DNA of 64,000 nt from an uncultured Granulosicoccaceae bacterium (GCA_937965695.1 CALCKW010000049.1:24189-88188), one strand, 5' to 3'; numbered from the stretch's first letter, positions 31,027 to 40,786 are shown. Numbers and translations are program-made. The notes: generated from the letters alone by a model not told the origin.

Positions 31027-31569
31027 ATGACAGCCGCTCGCCGTATTTGTTTCACCTTATTGTTTAGCTGTATTTTTTGGTTGACCGCTTGCACAAGCTT
31101 AACCATTGACGACGCTGAGACTACATCTCAAACATTCGCCATCGAAGATTTCCTCAGGGGCGACACCGTTGCCACGGGCATTCTTTTTGACCGTTCTGGA
31201 AACGCTACTCGTCATTTCAACGTTGACCTAGAAGGCACGTGGGACGAAAAAAACGAGCTGCTCACTCTCCGAGAGGATTTCGTCTTCAATGATGGAGAGG
31301 AAAATCAAAGAGTATGGAAAATCAAACGATTGGGAGATGGCAAATACGAAGGTGAAGCAGACGATGTCAGCGGCAAGGCAATTGGCGTTAGCAAGGGAAA
31401 TACAATGCTTTGGAAATATGAGTTGAATATTCCCTACAAAGGCTCAACCCTGGCGGTTGACTTTGAAGATTGGATGTTTCTCAACGACGATATTTTGATC
31501 AATCGTGCAGTTATGCGAAAGTTCGGCTTCAAAGTTGGCGAAGTACTGATTACCATCAAACCTAAATAA
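31027..31569 (+). CDS. DUF3833 lipoprotein
   Basis: 180 aa; LTACTS lipobox; FEDWMFLNDDILINRAVMRKFGFKVGEVLITI typical of DUF3833. Confidence 0.9.
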   Translation: MTAARRICFTLLFSCIFWLTACTSLTIDDAETTSQTFAIEDFLRGDTVATGILFDRSGNATRHFNVDLEGTWDEKNELLTLREDFVFNDGEENQRVWKIKRLGDGKYEGEADDVSGKAIGVSKGNTMLWKYELNIPYKGSTLAVDFEDWMFLNDDILINRAVMRKFGFKVGEVLITIKPK

Positions 31570-31964
31570 CACTAGGGTAGATCAGTACAAGCTTGGGATT
31601 TTTCGCGAAATACCGTAAACGGATGGTTTCTTTGGTGCGTAAATATAAATCTTAGACTCAGTCTGAAGCTCTCTTGATCACCTAAAAAACACCACACAGC
31701 CTGTTTTTCTATCATATTTTTTAAACTCCTAAGCGCCCTGCCAGTTATAAATATTGCATCTCTATGATTGCAATGAAATGACAGGGAAATCCTCAAAACG
31801 CACTGAAAAAATCTACTTCGCGCTGTTTCGACCGAAACACTAAAACGGTTCCGGCTAAACCAAAAAGAAATCGCACACCAATCCAGCAGTTGCATACTCA
31901 GCTGTATCGTAATAATCTACGCGTGCCTGGTGGAGCAAACCACTAAATAATTAGAGATTATACC

Positions 31965-33164
31965 GTGAACGATATCGCTATCGGCTTCGCAGAGAAGCCA
32001 CACGTGCGTCCTGCCGACGCTCGCTTTTCCTCCGGCCCGTGCAGAAAGCACCCTGGCTGGGACATTTCCGCACTCAACACTGAACACCTCGGCCGCAGCC
32101 ATCGCGCCACCAACCCCAAAGCCTCCCTGAAATCAGCTATAGACCGCTCAGCGGCCCTGCTCGAGCTACCCAGCGACTGGAAAATCGGCATTGTGCCCGC
32201 TTCAGATACCGGCGCTTTTGAAATGGCTATGTGGTCTTTGCTTGGGTGCAAACCGGTTGATGCAATGGTGTGGGAAAGCTTTTCAGCCGACTGGGCAAAA
32301 GATTTAGCAAACCTCGATATACCTAGCTTAAACGTGCATGAAGCCGACTACGGGAAACTGCCAAACCTCGATGCAGCCTCCAGTGAAAACGACATAGTTT
32401 TTGTTTTTAATGGCACGACAAGCGGCGTCAGAGTGCCTCATCTCGATTGGATTGCCGATGATCGCACTGGGCTGGTCTTGTGTGACGCTACATCTGCAGC
32501 CTATGCCATGCCGATTGACTACAGCAAAGTCGACGTATTGACGTGGTCCTGGCAAAAAGCCTTGGGTGGCGAAGCAGCGCACGGCATGTTGGCCTTGAGC
32601 CCCCGTGCCATTGAGCGTTTGGAATCAGTGCCCGCCCCTCGCGCTTTGCCAAAAATATTCACCTTGACCAAAAAAGAGTGTTTGATTGAAGGCATTTTTA
32701 CGGGTGCAACAATAAACACACCTAGCATGCTCGCTGTCGCCGACCTGCACTCAGCGCTTGATTGGGCCGACCGCATTGGTGGTCTGCCTGGATTGCACGG
32801 TCGATCGAGCGCAAATTTTTCTGCCATGGATAAGTGGGTTACATCAAGTCAGTGGGCCGATTGGTTAGCCGACGAGCTCGACACACGATCAAGTACATCG
32901 ATGTGCCTGCAAATCACAGCCGCTTCTTTTCAGCAACTCGACCTCAAAGATCAGCAAGCAGCCGTTAAAACGATGGCGGGCTGGCTTGCTGAAGAAGGCG
33001 TGGCATTTGATATAGCCAACTACCGAAGCGCACCTCCCGGTTTTCGGGTTTGGGGAGGAGCCACCGTAGAAGCCAGTGATGTTGAAGCCCTAACCGCCTG
33101 GCTCGACTGGGCATTCTATCGATTCGAATCAACCATTCTTTCTGCCGAGGTGCACAATGTCTAA
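31965..33164 (+). CDS. serC: Phosphoserine transaminase, alphaproteobacterial-type (TIGR01365-like), GTG start
   Basis: 399 aa; KPHVRPADARFSSGPCRKHPGW, GRSHRATNPKASLK; overlaps serA start. Confidence 0.9.
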   Translation: MNDIAIGFAEKPHVRPADARFSSGPCRKHPGWDISALNTEHLGRSHRATNPKASLKSAIDRSAALLELPSDWKIGIVPASDTGAFEMAMWSLLGCKPVDAMVWESFSADWAKDLANLDIPSLNVHEADYGKLPNLDAASSENDIVFVFNGTTSGVRVPHLDWIADDRTGLVLCDATSAAYAMPIDYSKVDVLTWSWQKALGGEAAHGMLALSPRAIERLESVPAPRALPKIFTLTKKECLIEGIFTGATINTPSMLAVADLHSALDWADRIGGLPGLHGRSSANFSAMDKWVTSSQWADWLADELDTRSSTSMCLQITAASFQQLDLKDQQAAVKTMAGWLAEEGVAFDIANYRSAPPGFRVWGGATVEASDVEALTAWLDWAFYRFESTILSAEVHNV

Positions 33165-34749
33165 ACCACGCGTACTCATATCTGACTCTATGTCTTCACT
33201 GGCTGTCACCGTTTTTGAGGATCGCGGCATTGAAGTCGTGCAATCATCCAAACTTTCAGTCGAAGAGCTCCTCGATACCATTGGAGATTTTGATGGCCTT
33301 GCGATACGCTCTGCCACCAAGGTAACGCCTGAACTATTGGCTAATGCCAAAAACCTAAAAGTCGTGGGTCGCGCTGGTATTGGTGTCGACAACGTTGATG
33401 TGCCTAACTGCACAGCCAATGGTGTTGTGGTGATGAACACACCGTTTGGAAACGCGATCACCACAGCCGAGCACGCCATGGCCATGATGCTCTCATTAGC
33501 CCGACACATTCCGCAAGCAAGCCAGTCAACCCACGAAGGCAAGTGGGAAAAGTCTAGGTTCATGGGCACCGAGATCACAGGCAAGCAGCTAGGAATCATT
33601 GGCGCCGGCAATATCGGTTCAATTGTGGCTTCGAAGGCTTTGGGTTTTGGTCTACATGTTCTGGCTTATGATCCGTTTCTCACACAAGAACGTGCAGAAA
33701 CCTTAGGTGTCACCAAGGTTGAACTGGATGATCTACTGCAACGCAGTGACATCATCTCCCTGCATGTCCCTAAAACACCGGATACGGCGAACATCATCGA
33801 CGCAACCGCTTTAAACAAGATGAAAAAAGGCGCGCTTTTAATCAACTGTGCACGCGGCGGGTTGGTCGACGAGCTAGCGTTAAAGGTAGCATTAGACTCA
33901 GGCCATATTCGGGGAGCGGCTTTAGACGTATTTGCCGAAGAGCCTGCAAAAGAAAATATTTTGTTCGGTATGCCAAACGTCATATGTACGCCGCACCTTG
34001 GTGCTGCTACCTCGGAAGCACAAGAAAAAGTTGCCGTACAAGTCGCGGAACAGATGAGCAACTACCTTCTAACTGGTGCAATCACCAATGCGCTAAATGC
34101 TCCAAACCTCAGCGCAGAGGAAGCGCGGCAACTCAAACCGTACTTAAATCTCACCGAGCAGCTCGGTTCATTTGTCGGTCAACTGACCAACGACCCGATC
34201 AAAAAAATGACCGTCACCTACGCTGGAGATGTAGCAAACTACAACACCGAGCCACTGACCACCGAAGTACTAAAGTCCCTTCTAAGCCATCACAGTGAGA
34301 CGGTGAACACTGTAAATGCGCGTGAAATTGCGCGTGAGCGAGATATTACCGTCGTCGCTGCAAAGAAAGATGGCAACGATGAGTATCAATGCCGCATTAC
34401 TGTAGAAGTGGAAACCGAAAAAATGCAACGCGCCATCGCAGGCACGCTGATTGGCAACAAGCCACGTGTTATTGATGTGAAAGGCATTTCGCTCGAGTCA
34501 GAACTGGGTGAGCATATGCTTTACATCACAAACGATGACACGCCTGGTGTTGTCGGCGCTATTGGCACAATGGCTGGCAACAAAGGTATCAACATAGCGA
34601 ACCTGCACCTTGGGAGGCGTAATGACAAACCGAGCGCAATCGCCTTGCTGGAAGTTGATGCTGTTGTGTCCCAAGAAGAATTAGAAGCCTTACGTGCTAT
34701 TCCGAGTATCACAGCAGTGCACTACCTGAGTTTCCCGTCCAAACAATAA
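33157..34749 (+). CDS. serA: D-3-phosphoglycerate dehydrogenase with C-terminal ACT domain
   Basis: 530 aa; VVGRAGIGVDNVD, LGIIGAGNIGSIVASKALGFG, INCARGGLVDE; C-terminal ACT-like DDTPGVVGAIGTMAGNKGINIANLHLGR. Confidence 0.95.
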   Translation: MSKPRVLISDSMSSLAVTVFEDRGIEVVQSSKLSVEELLDTIGDFDGLAIRSATKVTPELLANAKNLKVVGRAGIGVDNVDVPNCTANGVVVMNTPFGNAITTAEHAMAMMLSLARHIPQASQSTHEGKWEKSRFMGTEITGKQLGIIGAGNIGSIVASKALGFGLHVLAYDPFLTQERAETLGVTKVELDDLLQRSDIISLHVPKTPDTANIIDATALNKMKKGALLINCARGGLVDELALKVALDSGHIRGAALDVFAEEPAKENILFGMPNVICTPHLGAATSEAQEKVAVQVAEQMSNYLLTGAITNALNAPNLSAEEARQLKPYLNLTEQLGSFVGQLTNDPIKKMTVTYAGDVANYNTEPLTTEVLKSLLSHHSETVNTVNAREIARERDITVVAAKKDGNDEYQCRITVEVETEKMQRAIAGTLIGNKPRVIDVKGISLESELGEHMLYITNDDTPGVVGAIGTMAGNKGINIANLHLGRRNDKPSAIALLEVDAVVSQEELEALRAIPSITAVHYLSFPSKQ

Positions 34750-34816
34750 CTCCTACTCTGCATTGATGTCTTAGACATTCAGCGTGGTGCTGATTGCTCG
34801 GCACAGCTCTGAGCTT

Positions 34817-34858
34817 TCCCTGCTTTCTCAAGTTTGTTGAGAAAGCTAGGGATTTTTA
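34817..34858 (+). terminator. Rho-independent terminator after serC-serA
   Basis: CCCT-GCTTTCTCAA / TTGAGAAAGC-(T)AGGG stem followed by ATTTTTATT; overlaps the stop of the convergent peroxiredoxin gene. Confidence 0.85.
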
Positions 34859-35400
34859 TTTATCCAAGCCACTACGTCGCCGGCATTTTCCCCAGGCGGA
34901 AAAACAGGATAAAACACCTTTTGAATTTTCCCATCTAAGACGACCAATGTGATTCGTCGGAACAACTGTTGCCCCGCTGCTTCAAAGGTCGGTAATCGCA
35001 GATTTTCTGCCAGCTGCAATGCCTGATCGCTGAGGAGTTCAAAGGGCAATTCTAAGCGATTTTTAGCCTCTTGCTGGTAGGACGTGCTTTGACTACTCAG
35101 ACCATATACCTTGCTATCTAGTGCAGACAACTCGGCGTGGTGATCTTTGAATCCGCAGGATTGAGGCGTGCAACCCCGCGCTCCGGGAATATCATCCCAA
35201 TTGTCTGGCAGCGGTGTGTCAGGCCGCCCGGTCATCGGGTAGATGTACACCACAACGCGACCGATCATGTCTCCCAAAGAGATACTTGTTCCATCGGTGG
35301 CTTTTAACGTCATTGCCGGTAGTCGCAAACCCACGAGGTGATCTGCCGCTCCGTCGTCCTGAGGCACCGGTAAATCGCGGGGTAACTGTGTGAGATCCAT
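34846..35400 (-). CDS. Peroxiredoxin (AhpC/TSA-like redoxin)
   Basis: 184 aa; VVVYIYPMTGRPDTPLP...GCTPQSCGFKDHHAEL; YGLSSQS. Confidence 0.85.
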   Translation of the reverse strand: MDLTQLPRDLPVPQDDGAADHLVGLRLPAMTLKATDGTSISLGDMIGRVVVYIYPMTGRPDTPLPDNWDDIPGARGCTPQSCGFKDHHAELSALDSKVYGLSSQSTSYQQEAKNRLELPFELLSDQALQLAENLRLPTFEAAGQQLFRRITLVVLDGKIQKVFYPVFPPGENAGDVVAWINKNP

Positions 35401-35486
35401 CGAGATATTCCTACTATCGTATAACGGTGTTTAAAGAGTTTTTGGTCAATACACTGACCTGGGTTTAGCCAAATGCACGATGCAAT

Positions 35487-35900
35487 CTAAAGCGCGTCGT
35501 AGCCAAAATAGCCACTTTCAAAACGTACCCGGCCACTGGCAATAAATTGATTATAATCCCACCGGGTATCACTGACATTCGCCATGTACTCGGGCACTGG
35601 CATATAGCTGAGTGCACTGAAATTCTCACCGGACGGCGAGTAGACGTTCACTTCATTGCGTTGGTACATCACGCCTTCAAAACGATCCAATCGCTGCCAA
35701 ACCGCCTTGCTGACATCGCGAAAAAGCAAACCATTAACGCTTTCTCCCGGACAAGATATCAGTGCCGGAAAAGGCTGCTGAATCACGGCCCGGCAACTGT
35801 GATCGTCCAGTGTGACCGGCTCGCTGCTCAGCATCTCGCCGCTCACTTCGAACATGATGTCATCACACATCAAGGTACCGTAGACAAATAGATGCGGCAT
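35487..35900 (-). CDS. Gamma-glutamylcyclotransferase (AIG2-like)
   Basis: MPHLFVYGTLMCDDIM start; RLDRFEGVMYQRNEVNV. Confidence 0.9.
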   Translation of the reverse strand: MPHLFVYGTLMCDDIMFEVSGEMLSSEPVTLDDHSCRAVIQQPFPALISCPGESVNGLLFRDVSKAVWQRLDRFEGVMYQRNEVNVYSPSGENFSALSYMPVPEYMANVSDTRWDYNQFIASGRVRFESGYFGYDAL

Positions 35901-35939
35901 TCGAACTCCTTCGTTATTCATTTCCACTGCTGTACATTA

Positions 35940-36662
35940 TTAGGCCAGCAACATGTCTCGGCAACTGCTTAAACGACGCAACTGCTTCCCTTGCTGATCA
36001 AAATTCTCTGGGCTTAACCATGTTTGCATCATTCGTTTTATCGCTGGCCATTCACTGTCGATGATTGAATACCAAGCCGTGTCGCGATTTCGATTTTTAT
36101 AAACAGTGGCTTGTCGAAAAATACCTTCAGGCACAAACCCAAACCGTAGGGCCGCAGCGCAGCTGGGCGCATTTAACGCGTCACATTTCCACTCGTATCG
36201 ACGATACCCCAATTCATCAAAAACCCGTTCCATCATCAAGTACATGGCTTCCGTTGCCACCGGCGTGCGTTGCATCAGCGGGGAAAAATGCAAATGCCCG
36301 ACTTCAATTGTGCCAACTCTGGGCTCTAGTCGGAGATAGCTGGCCAATCCCACCGGCTGTCTCCGAGCGTCCAATATAGTATGAAAAAGTGGATCGGCCG
36401 ACGCGCTTGCACCACTCAACCAATCGGCAAAATCATGGACGTTGTCGAAAGGACCATAAGGCAAATAGGTCCAATTGCCGTGCTCGGTATCACGGGCAAA
36501 CGCCTCAAAAAGTGCCTCTCCGTGGGCAAGCACATCCGTGCGAACAAGGCTACAATAGCGCCCTTGCATCGGAGTGTCTGCGGGGCGTTCACAAGGCTGC
36601 CAGTCTAAGACAGAATGCCCTACAGGTTGGTCGAGCGAATTTCGCGGTATGCTGATAGTCAT
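35940..36662 (-). CDS. GNAT (RimL-like) acetyltransferase
   Basis: VGHLHFSPLMQRTPVATEAMYLMMERVFDELGYRRYEWKCDALNAPSCAAALRFGFVPEGIFR. Confidence 0.92.
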   Translation of the reverse strand: MTISIPRNSLDQPVGHSVLDWQPCERPADTPMQGRYCSLVRTDVLAHGEALFEAFARDTEHGNWTYLPYGPFDNVHDFADWLSGASASADPLFHTILDARRQPVGLASYLRLEPRVGTIEVGHLHFSPLMQRTPVATEAMYLMMERVFDELGYRRYEWKCDALNAPSCAAALRFGFVPEGIFRQATVYKNRNRDTAWYSIIDSEWPAIKRMMQTWLSPENFDQQGKQLRRLSSCRDMLLA

Positions 36663-36820
36663 CACTAACTCCAAAGTACGCGACTAGATTGCAGATAAAA
36701 GCATCGAAACTCCAGTGCCAAAAAGTATTGGCCGAACAAGCCGTATGCGTAGTTAAACGGAAATGCACTATCACCAGCGGTGACCATGTGCAAAATCAGT
36801 TTTAGATGAGAAACATTTTT

Positions 36821-37204
36821 ATGTCGAAGTTGCACCCCATCGCCTACCTTTTACTTGTGTTATGGACACACCAGACTATCGCTGATGAGCCACTGAGCGA
36901 ATCGGTGCACGCCTCTGTGCAGGCTTTATGCAACACAATGAAAGCTTGTACATTTGCGCAGGTCGAATCGGAAAAGCCTGTCTCCGCAGCCATGAAAAAG
37001 ATGGTCGAGCAAATGAGCGAAGAAGCCTGCCAAGCCATGCACAGCAGCTTTACCGCCATGCCTGACGACAAGTTATTAAAAGAGCAAGCTCAAGCGTGCT
37101 TAGATTCTATGTCCTCGCTCAGTTGTAGTGGTTTAGAGGCACTGGGCAGCGGCACCACACCAGCCTGTGAAGCGTTTGAAAAGCGCACCAAAACCTATCA
37201 ATAA
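36821..37204 (+). CDS. Small secreted Cys-containing protein, unknown function
   Basis: Signal peptide MSKLHPIAYLLLVLWTHQTIA; six Cys in the mature region. Confidence 0.65.
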   Translation: MSKLHPIAYLLLVLWTHQTIADEPLSESVHASVQALCNTMKACTFAQVESEKPVSAAMKKMVEQMSEEACQAMHSSFTAMPDDKLLKEQAQACLDSMSSLSCSGLEALGSGTTPACEAFEKRTKTYQ

Positions 37205-37347
37205 GCCTGGCTTGTTGTCGAATCAAGAATGTGCGAAGACAAATAGCGCACTAAAAGCCTATATTTCGCCAATTTTGCGATCAACTAAGTCATAAAATGC
37301 GGTAATCTTGAATTCCTTTTTGATGACCGACGTATAGAACAAGACAC

Positions 37348-38439
37348 ATGGCAAACTACACGCTCGAAAACACCCGCATTGCGGCCTGCACTCCACTGCT
37401 TACCCCCGCCGAATTGCACGCGCAGCATCCGTTGAGCGACGCTGCTGCCAACAACGTGGCTAAAGGTCGACAGGCTGTGCGAGATATCTTGGACGGTAAC
37501 GATCATCGTCTGATGGTTATTTCAGGACCTTGCTCCATTCACGACACCGATGCTGCGATTGAGTATGCCAAGCGCTTAAAGGCGCTGAGTGAAAAAGTGC
37601 AAGACAACCTGTTGCTGGTGATGCGCGTGTACTTTGAGAAACCACGCACTACCGTAGGCTGGAAGGGCTATGTCAACGATCCCGATATGGACGACAGCTT
37701 CAAGCTCGAGAAAGGCCTCAAACAAGCGCGAGCGCTATTAACCGCCTTTGCAGAAATGGATTTGCCAACGGCCACTGAAGCGCTGGACCCTATCTCCCCT
37801 CAATACCTCGGTGATCTATTCAGCTGGTCCGCCATCGGTGCTCGCACGTCTGAGTCACAGACTCACCGTGAAATGTCCAGCGGCTTGTCAACACCTGTAG
37901 GCTTTAAAAATGGCACTGACGGTAGTTTGCAAATTGCCATCAATGCTTGGCAATCGGCTGCATCACCACACCGTTTCATGGGCATTGATGAAAATGGAAA
38001 GGTGTCTGTACTAGAAACTCGTGGAAACCCACACGGACATATCATTTTACGTGGCGGAAAAGAGCCGAACTACGAAGCCGGTCACATTGCCGCTGTGGAA
38101 GAAGAGTTAAAGAAAGCCAAGCTTGACGCAAAATTGATCGTCGATTGTAGCCACGGCAATTCCCACAAAAACCATGAATTTCAGCCAGTGGTTGCAAGAG
38201 ATGCTGCCGACCAGATCGTCGCAGGCAATCAGTCAATCTTAGGCCTTATGCTAGAGAGTCATTTGCAGGCAGGTAATCAAAAGCTGGCTAACCCTGCCGA
38301 CCTCACCTACGGCGTATCAATCACAGATGCTTGCATCAACTGGGAAACAACTGAAACCTTGCTGCTAGAGATGAGCGAAAGATTGGCCGATCCTTTAAAA
38401 GCCCGCGCTGTTAACTCAACACCAGCAGAAACAGCTTAG
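37348..38439 (+). CDS. 3-deoxy-7-phosphoheptulonate synthase, class I
   Basis: 363 aa; LMVISGPCSIHDTDAAIEYA, RVYFEKPRTTVGWKG, DCSHGNSHKNHEFQ. Confidence 0.95.
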   Translation: MANYTLENTRIAACTPLLTPAELHAQHPLSDAAANNVAKGRQAVRDILDGNDHRLMVISGPCSIHDTDAAIEYAKRLKALSEKVQDNLLLVMRVYFEKPRTTVGWKGYVNDPDMDDSFKLEKGLKQARALLTAFAEMDLPTATEALDPISPQYLGDLFSWSAIGARTSESQTHREMSSGLSTPVGFKNGTDGSLQIAINAWQSAASPHRFMGIDENGKVSVLETRGNPHGHIILRGGKEPNYEAGHIAAVEEELKKAKLDAKLIVDCSHGNSHKNHEFQPVVARDAADQIVAGNQSILGLMLESHLQAGNQKLANPADLTYGVSITDACINWETTETLLLEMSERLADPLKARAVNSTPAETA

Positions 38440-38454
38440 TCCTAAAACAATGTT

Positions 38455-38473
38455 CGCCAGCATTCTGCTGGCG
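38455..38473 (+). terminator. Hairpin downstream of DAHP synthase, possible terminator
   Basis: Perfect 8-bp stem CGCCAGCA-TTC-TGCTGGCG; only a weak T-rich tail. Confidence 0.45.
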
Positions 38474-38570
38474 GATTCAATTTGCTAGCACAAGCCATTA
38501 CACTATTCCGCAGCCCTAAACCCGTAAAACTGCGGCGTAGGCCTTAAGTATCCGAAAGATCGAGCCACCC

Positions 38571-39047
38571 ATGATCAGCATAAGAAACTTCCGCGAAGGG
38601 GACGCACCACAATTGCGGCAGCTTTTTTTTAACACTATTCGAACGATTAATCGACGCGATTACTCCGACGATGAGTTAAAAGCCTGGGCACCTGACGACA
38701 TAAACCCAACGCGTTGGCTAGAAGAAATGCAGTCGATCAACCCGTTTGTCGCGGAAATTGATCGGCAAATAGTGGGATACACTGATTTACAAGACGACGG
38801 TCTCATTGATCACTTTTTTTGTCATCACGAGCACCAAGGTCGGGGTGTGGGCAGATTTATGATGCAACATATAATTGTTCAAGCACGTGTCCGCGGCATT
38901 AAAAGACTGCACTCCCATGTCAGCATCACCGCCAAACCTTTCTACCTTCACTTTGGCTTTTCAGTCAATAAAACACAGCGTGTGGAAGTTCGTGGTCAAA
39001 TGCTTGAAAACAATGTGATGGAAAAATTACTGGAAACTGAAAAATAG
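38571..39047 (+). CDS. GNAT acetyltransferase
   Basis: 158 aa; HHEHQGRGVGRFMMQHIIVQARVRGIKRLHSHVSITAKPFYLHFGF. Confidence 0.9.
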   Translation: MISIRNFREGDAPQLRQLFFNTIRTINRRDYSDDELKAWAPDDINPTRWLEEMQSINPFVAEIDRQIVGYTDLQDDGLIDHFFCHHEHQGRGVGRFMMQHIIVQARVRGIKRLHSHVSITAKPFYLHFGFSVNKTQRVEVRGQMLENNVMEKLLETEK

Positions 39048-39147
39048 CAGTGCTGAATAAGTCGATTTGCTGTGACATTGAGCTAGCATAGAGGCATCAT
39101 GGTACTTCGCCTGCAAGGGAACTGTTTGTTCTTTCAATCAGAGCACC

Positions 39148-39179
39148 AGGGAATCTCAGATCAAATTATGCTCGCACCG
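39148..39179 (-). repeat. Truncated copy (one terminus) of the ~168 bp MITE-like element
   Basis: GGGAATCTCAGATCAAATTATGCTCGCACCG aligns to the terminus GGGAACCCGAGATCAAGTCATGCTCGCACCG of the 40594-40762 copy. Confidence 0.6.
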
Positions 39180-39245
39180 TTTAGTATTAACTGAATTTTT
39201 GGCGCCGTGTGGAAAAATTCGGTGAACGAAAAAAGCTAAATATTA

Positions 39246-40585
39246 TTGGAGACTTTCTTGTCCAACCCCTCCCTTCTACTCGACAAGCCTTGGGCTCCAA
39301 CCCTTTTACGTCTCGCTATTCCCGGCGTGATTGGCGCCGTGGTGATGTCTTCATTGCAGGTGGTCGAAGCGCATTTTCTCAGCCGTTACGGCGCTGAAAT
39401 TTTAGCGGCAGTCGCGGTGGTACTTCCATAGTTTATTTTACAAGGCATGTTCTCTGCGGGGGCTATTGGCGGAGCCATCAGTGGCTCAGTAGCGCGCGCT
39501 ATGGGGAGTGGCGACGGGCAAAGAGCCAGCGCGCTACTGGCATCAGCAATTATTATTGCTCTCATCGGCGGTAGTATCATGGCTTTTCTAGTGATTAACT
39601 GGGGTCATCATATCTATAGGTGGGCAGGCCTCGATAATGATCTCCTCCAAGTTGCCGAGCGATACGCTTGGTGGGTTTTCATGGCTCAACCTGTCTACTG
39701 GCTCATGAACATGCTCTGTTCAGTGCTGCGGGGCACGGGTGATTTAAAGCGGCCCGCTTGGGCAATGTCGGTCACCGTCATCAGTTACACATTCTGGGCC
39801 TACTTGTTGTTACCTGCACCTTCTGCATCGCAAGAACTAGTCATGCAAAGCGCAGGGCAAGCGATGGCCTTAAGCTTTATTGTTGGACTGATCTGTATCG
39901 TTGTGCTTTACCTCTACGGGCAACGCCCTATCGATATCCATCTATCGGCTTTTAACCCCAGTGTTTTGGGTGCTGTTTTGCGCCAAGGCTTGCTCGCCGC
40001 CAGTCAATCGGTAATGACCATCATCTATTCATTGGTCGCCACGGCACTGTTTGCCCGTCTCGGTTTGCATTGGCTCGCCGGGTACGGTTTATCTGTGCGA
40101 CTAGAATTATTGATGGTGCCAGTTATCTTTGGTATCGGTGGAGCACTGATACACTAGTCGGGGCATACGTAGGTGCCGGCAGACGCAGAGAGGCCTTGTC
40201 GATAGCTTGGCGCGGCATATTCGCCAATGCTGTGCTAGTCGGTTTGATAGGTGTTGTGTTCTCCATTTGGCCTGGTTTGTGGTGCCAACTAATGGCGGAC
40301 GGGGCCGAAACAGCCGCAATGTGTGAGAGCTAACCGCGTGTGATGGGACCGACCTACGCCTTTTTTTCGCTTGGACTAGGCTTGTATTTTGCGAGCCAAG
40401 GGTTGAACACACTGATCTACCCTGTTGCTGGAGCCGCTTTACGACTCGCTATTGTTACTGCGGTATTTTGGTTTTCAACCGATGAAACATCACCACACAT
40501 ACTGTTATGGTGTGTCGCAGCAGCAGTAGTTTGCTACGGTGGAGTAACCGCAGTAGCCTTAGCACTGGGGCCTTGGAAAAAATAA
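39246..40585 (+). pseudogene. MATE-family multidrug/Na+ efflux transporter, disrupted
   Basis: MATE-like segments are split by an in-frame TAG (39429-39431), a frameshift near 40148-40156 (GIGGAL|IH* versus TLVGAYVGAGRR in another frame) and an in-frame TAA (40331-40333). Confidence 0.9.
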
Positions 40586-40593
40586 TTTGCCTT

Positions 40594-40762
40594 CCTAAGG
40601 AGCCTCAGATTAAGTCTAGTCAATGACGTCTGCGTGAAAAAGTTGGACCCAATAAGGCGCGAATCGACGGCAAGTGTGGTGCTATTGGCTAGACTTTCAA
40701 CGCGACTGGGCCGAATTTGGCGCGTCGTCGGTGCGAGCATGACTTGATCTCGGGTTCCCTAG
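40594..40762 (+). repeat. MITE-like dispersed element, full copy A (169 bp, imperfect ~22 bp TIRs)
   Basis: CCTAAGGAGCCTCAGATTAAGTC...GACTTGATCTCGGGTTCCCTAG; ends are inverted-repeat related; ~80% identical to the reverse complement of 46501-46668. Confidence 0.85.
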
Positions 40763-40786
40763 ACAATGGCATACGGCTAATTAAAC

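Noticed and set aside
31572-31895. 107-aa minus-strand ORF between DUF3833 gene and serC
   Set aside because: Composition not protein-like, no RBS or family match; region treated as intergenic, no riboswitch recognised by eye
33129-33611. 160-aa minus-strand ORF in serA
   Set aside because: Antisense to serA; no independent support
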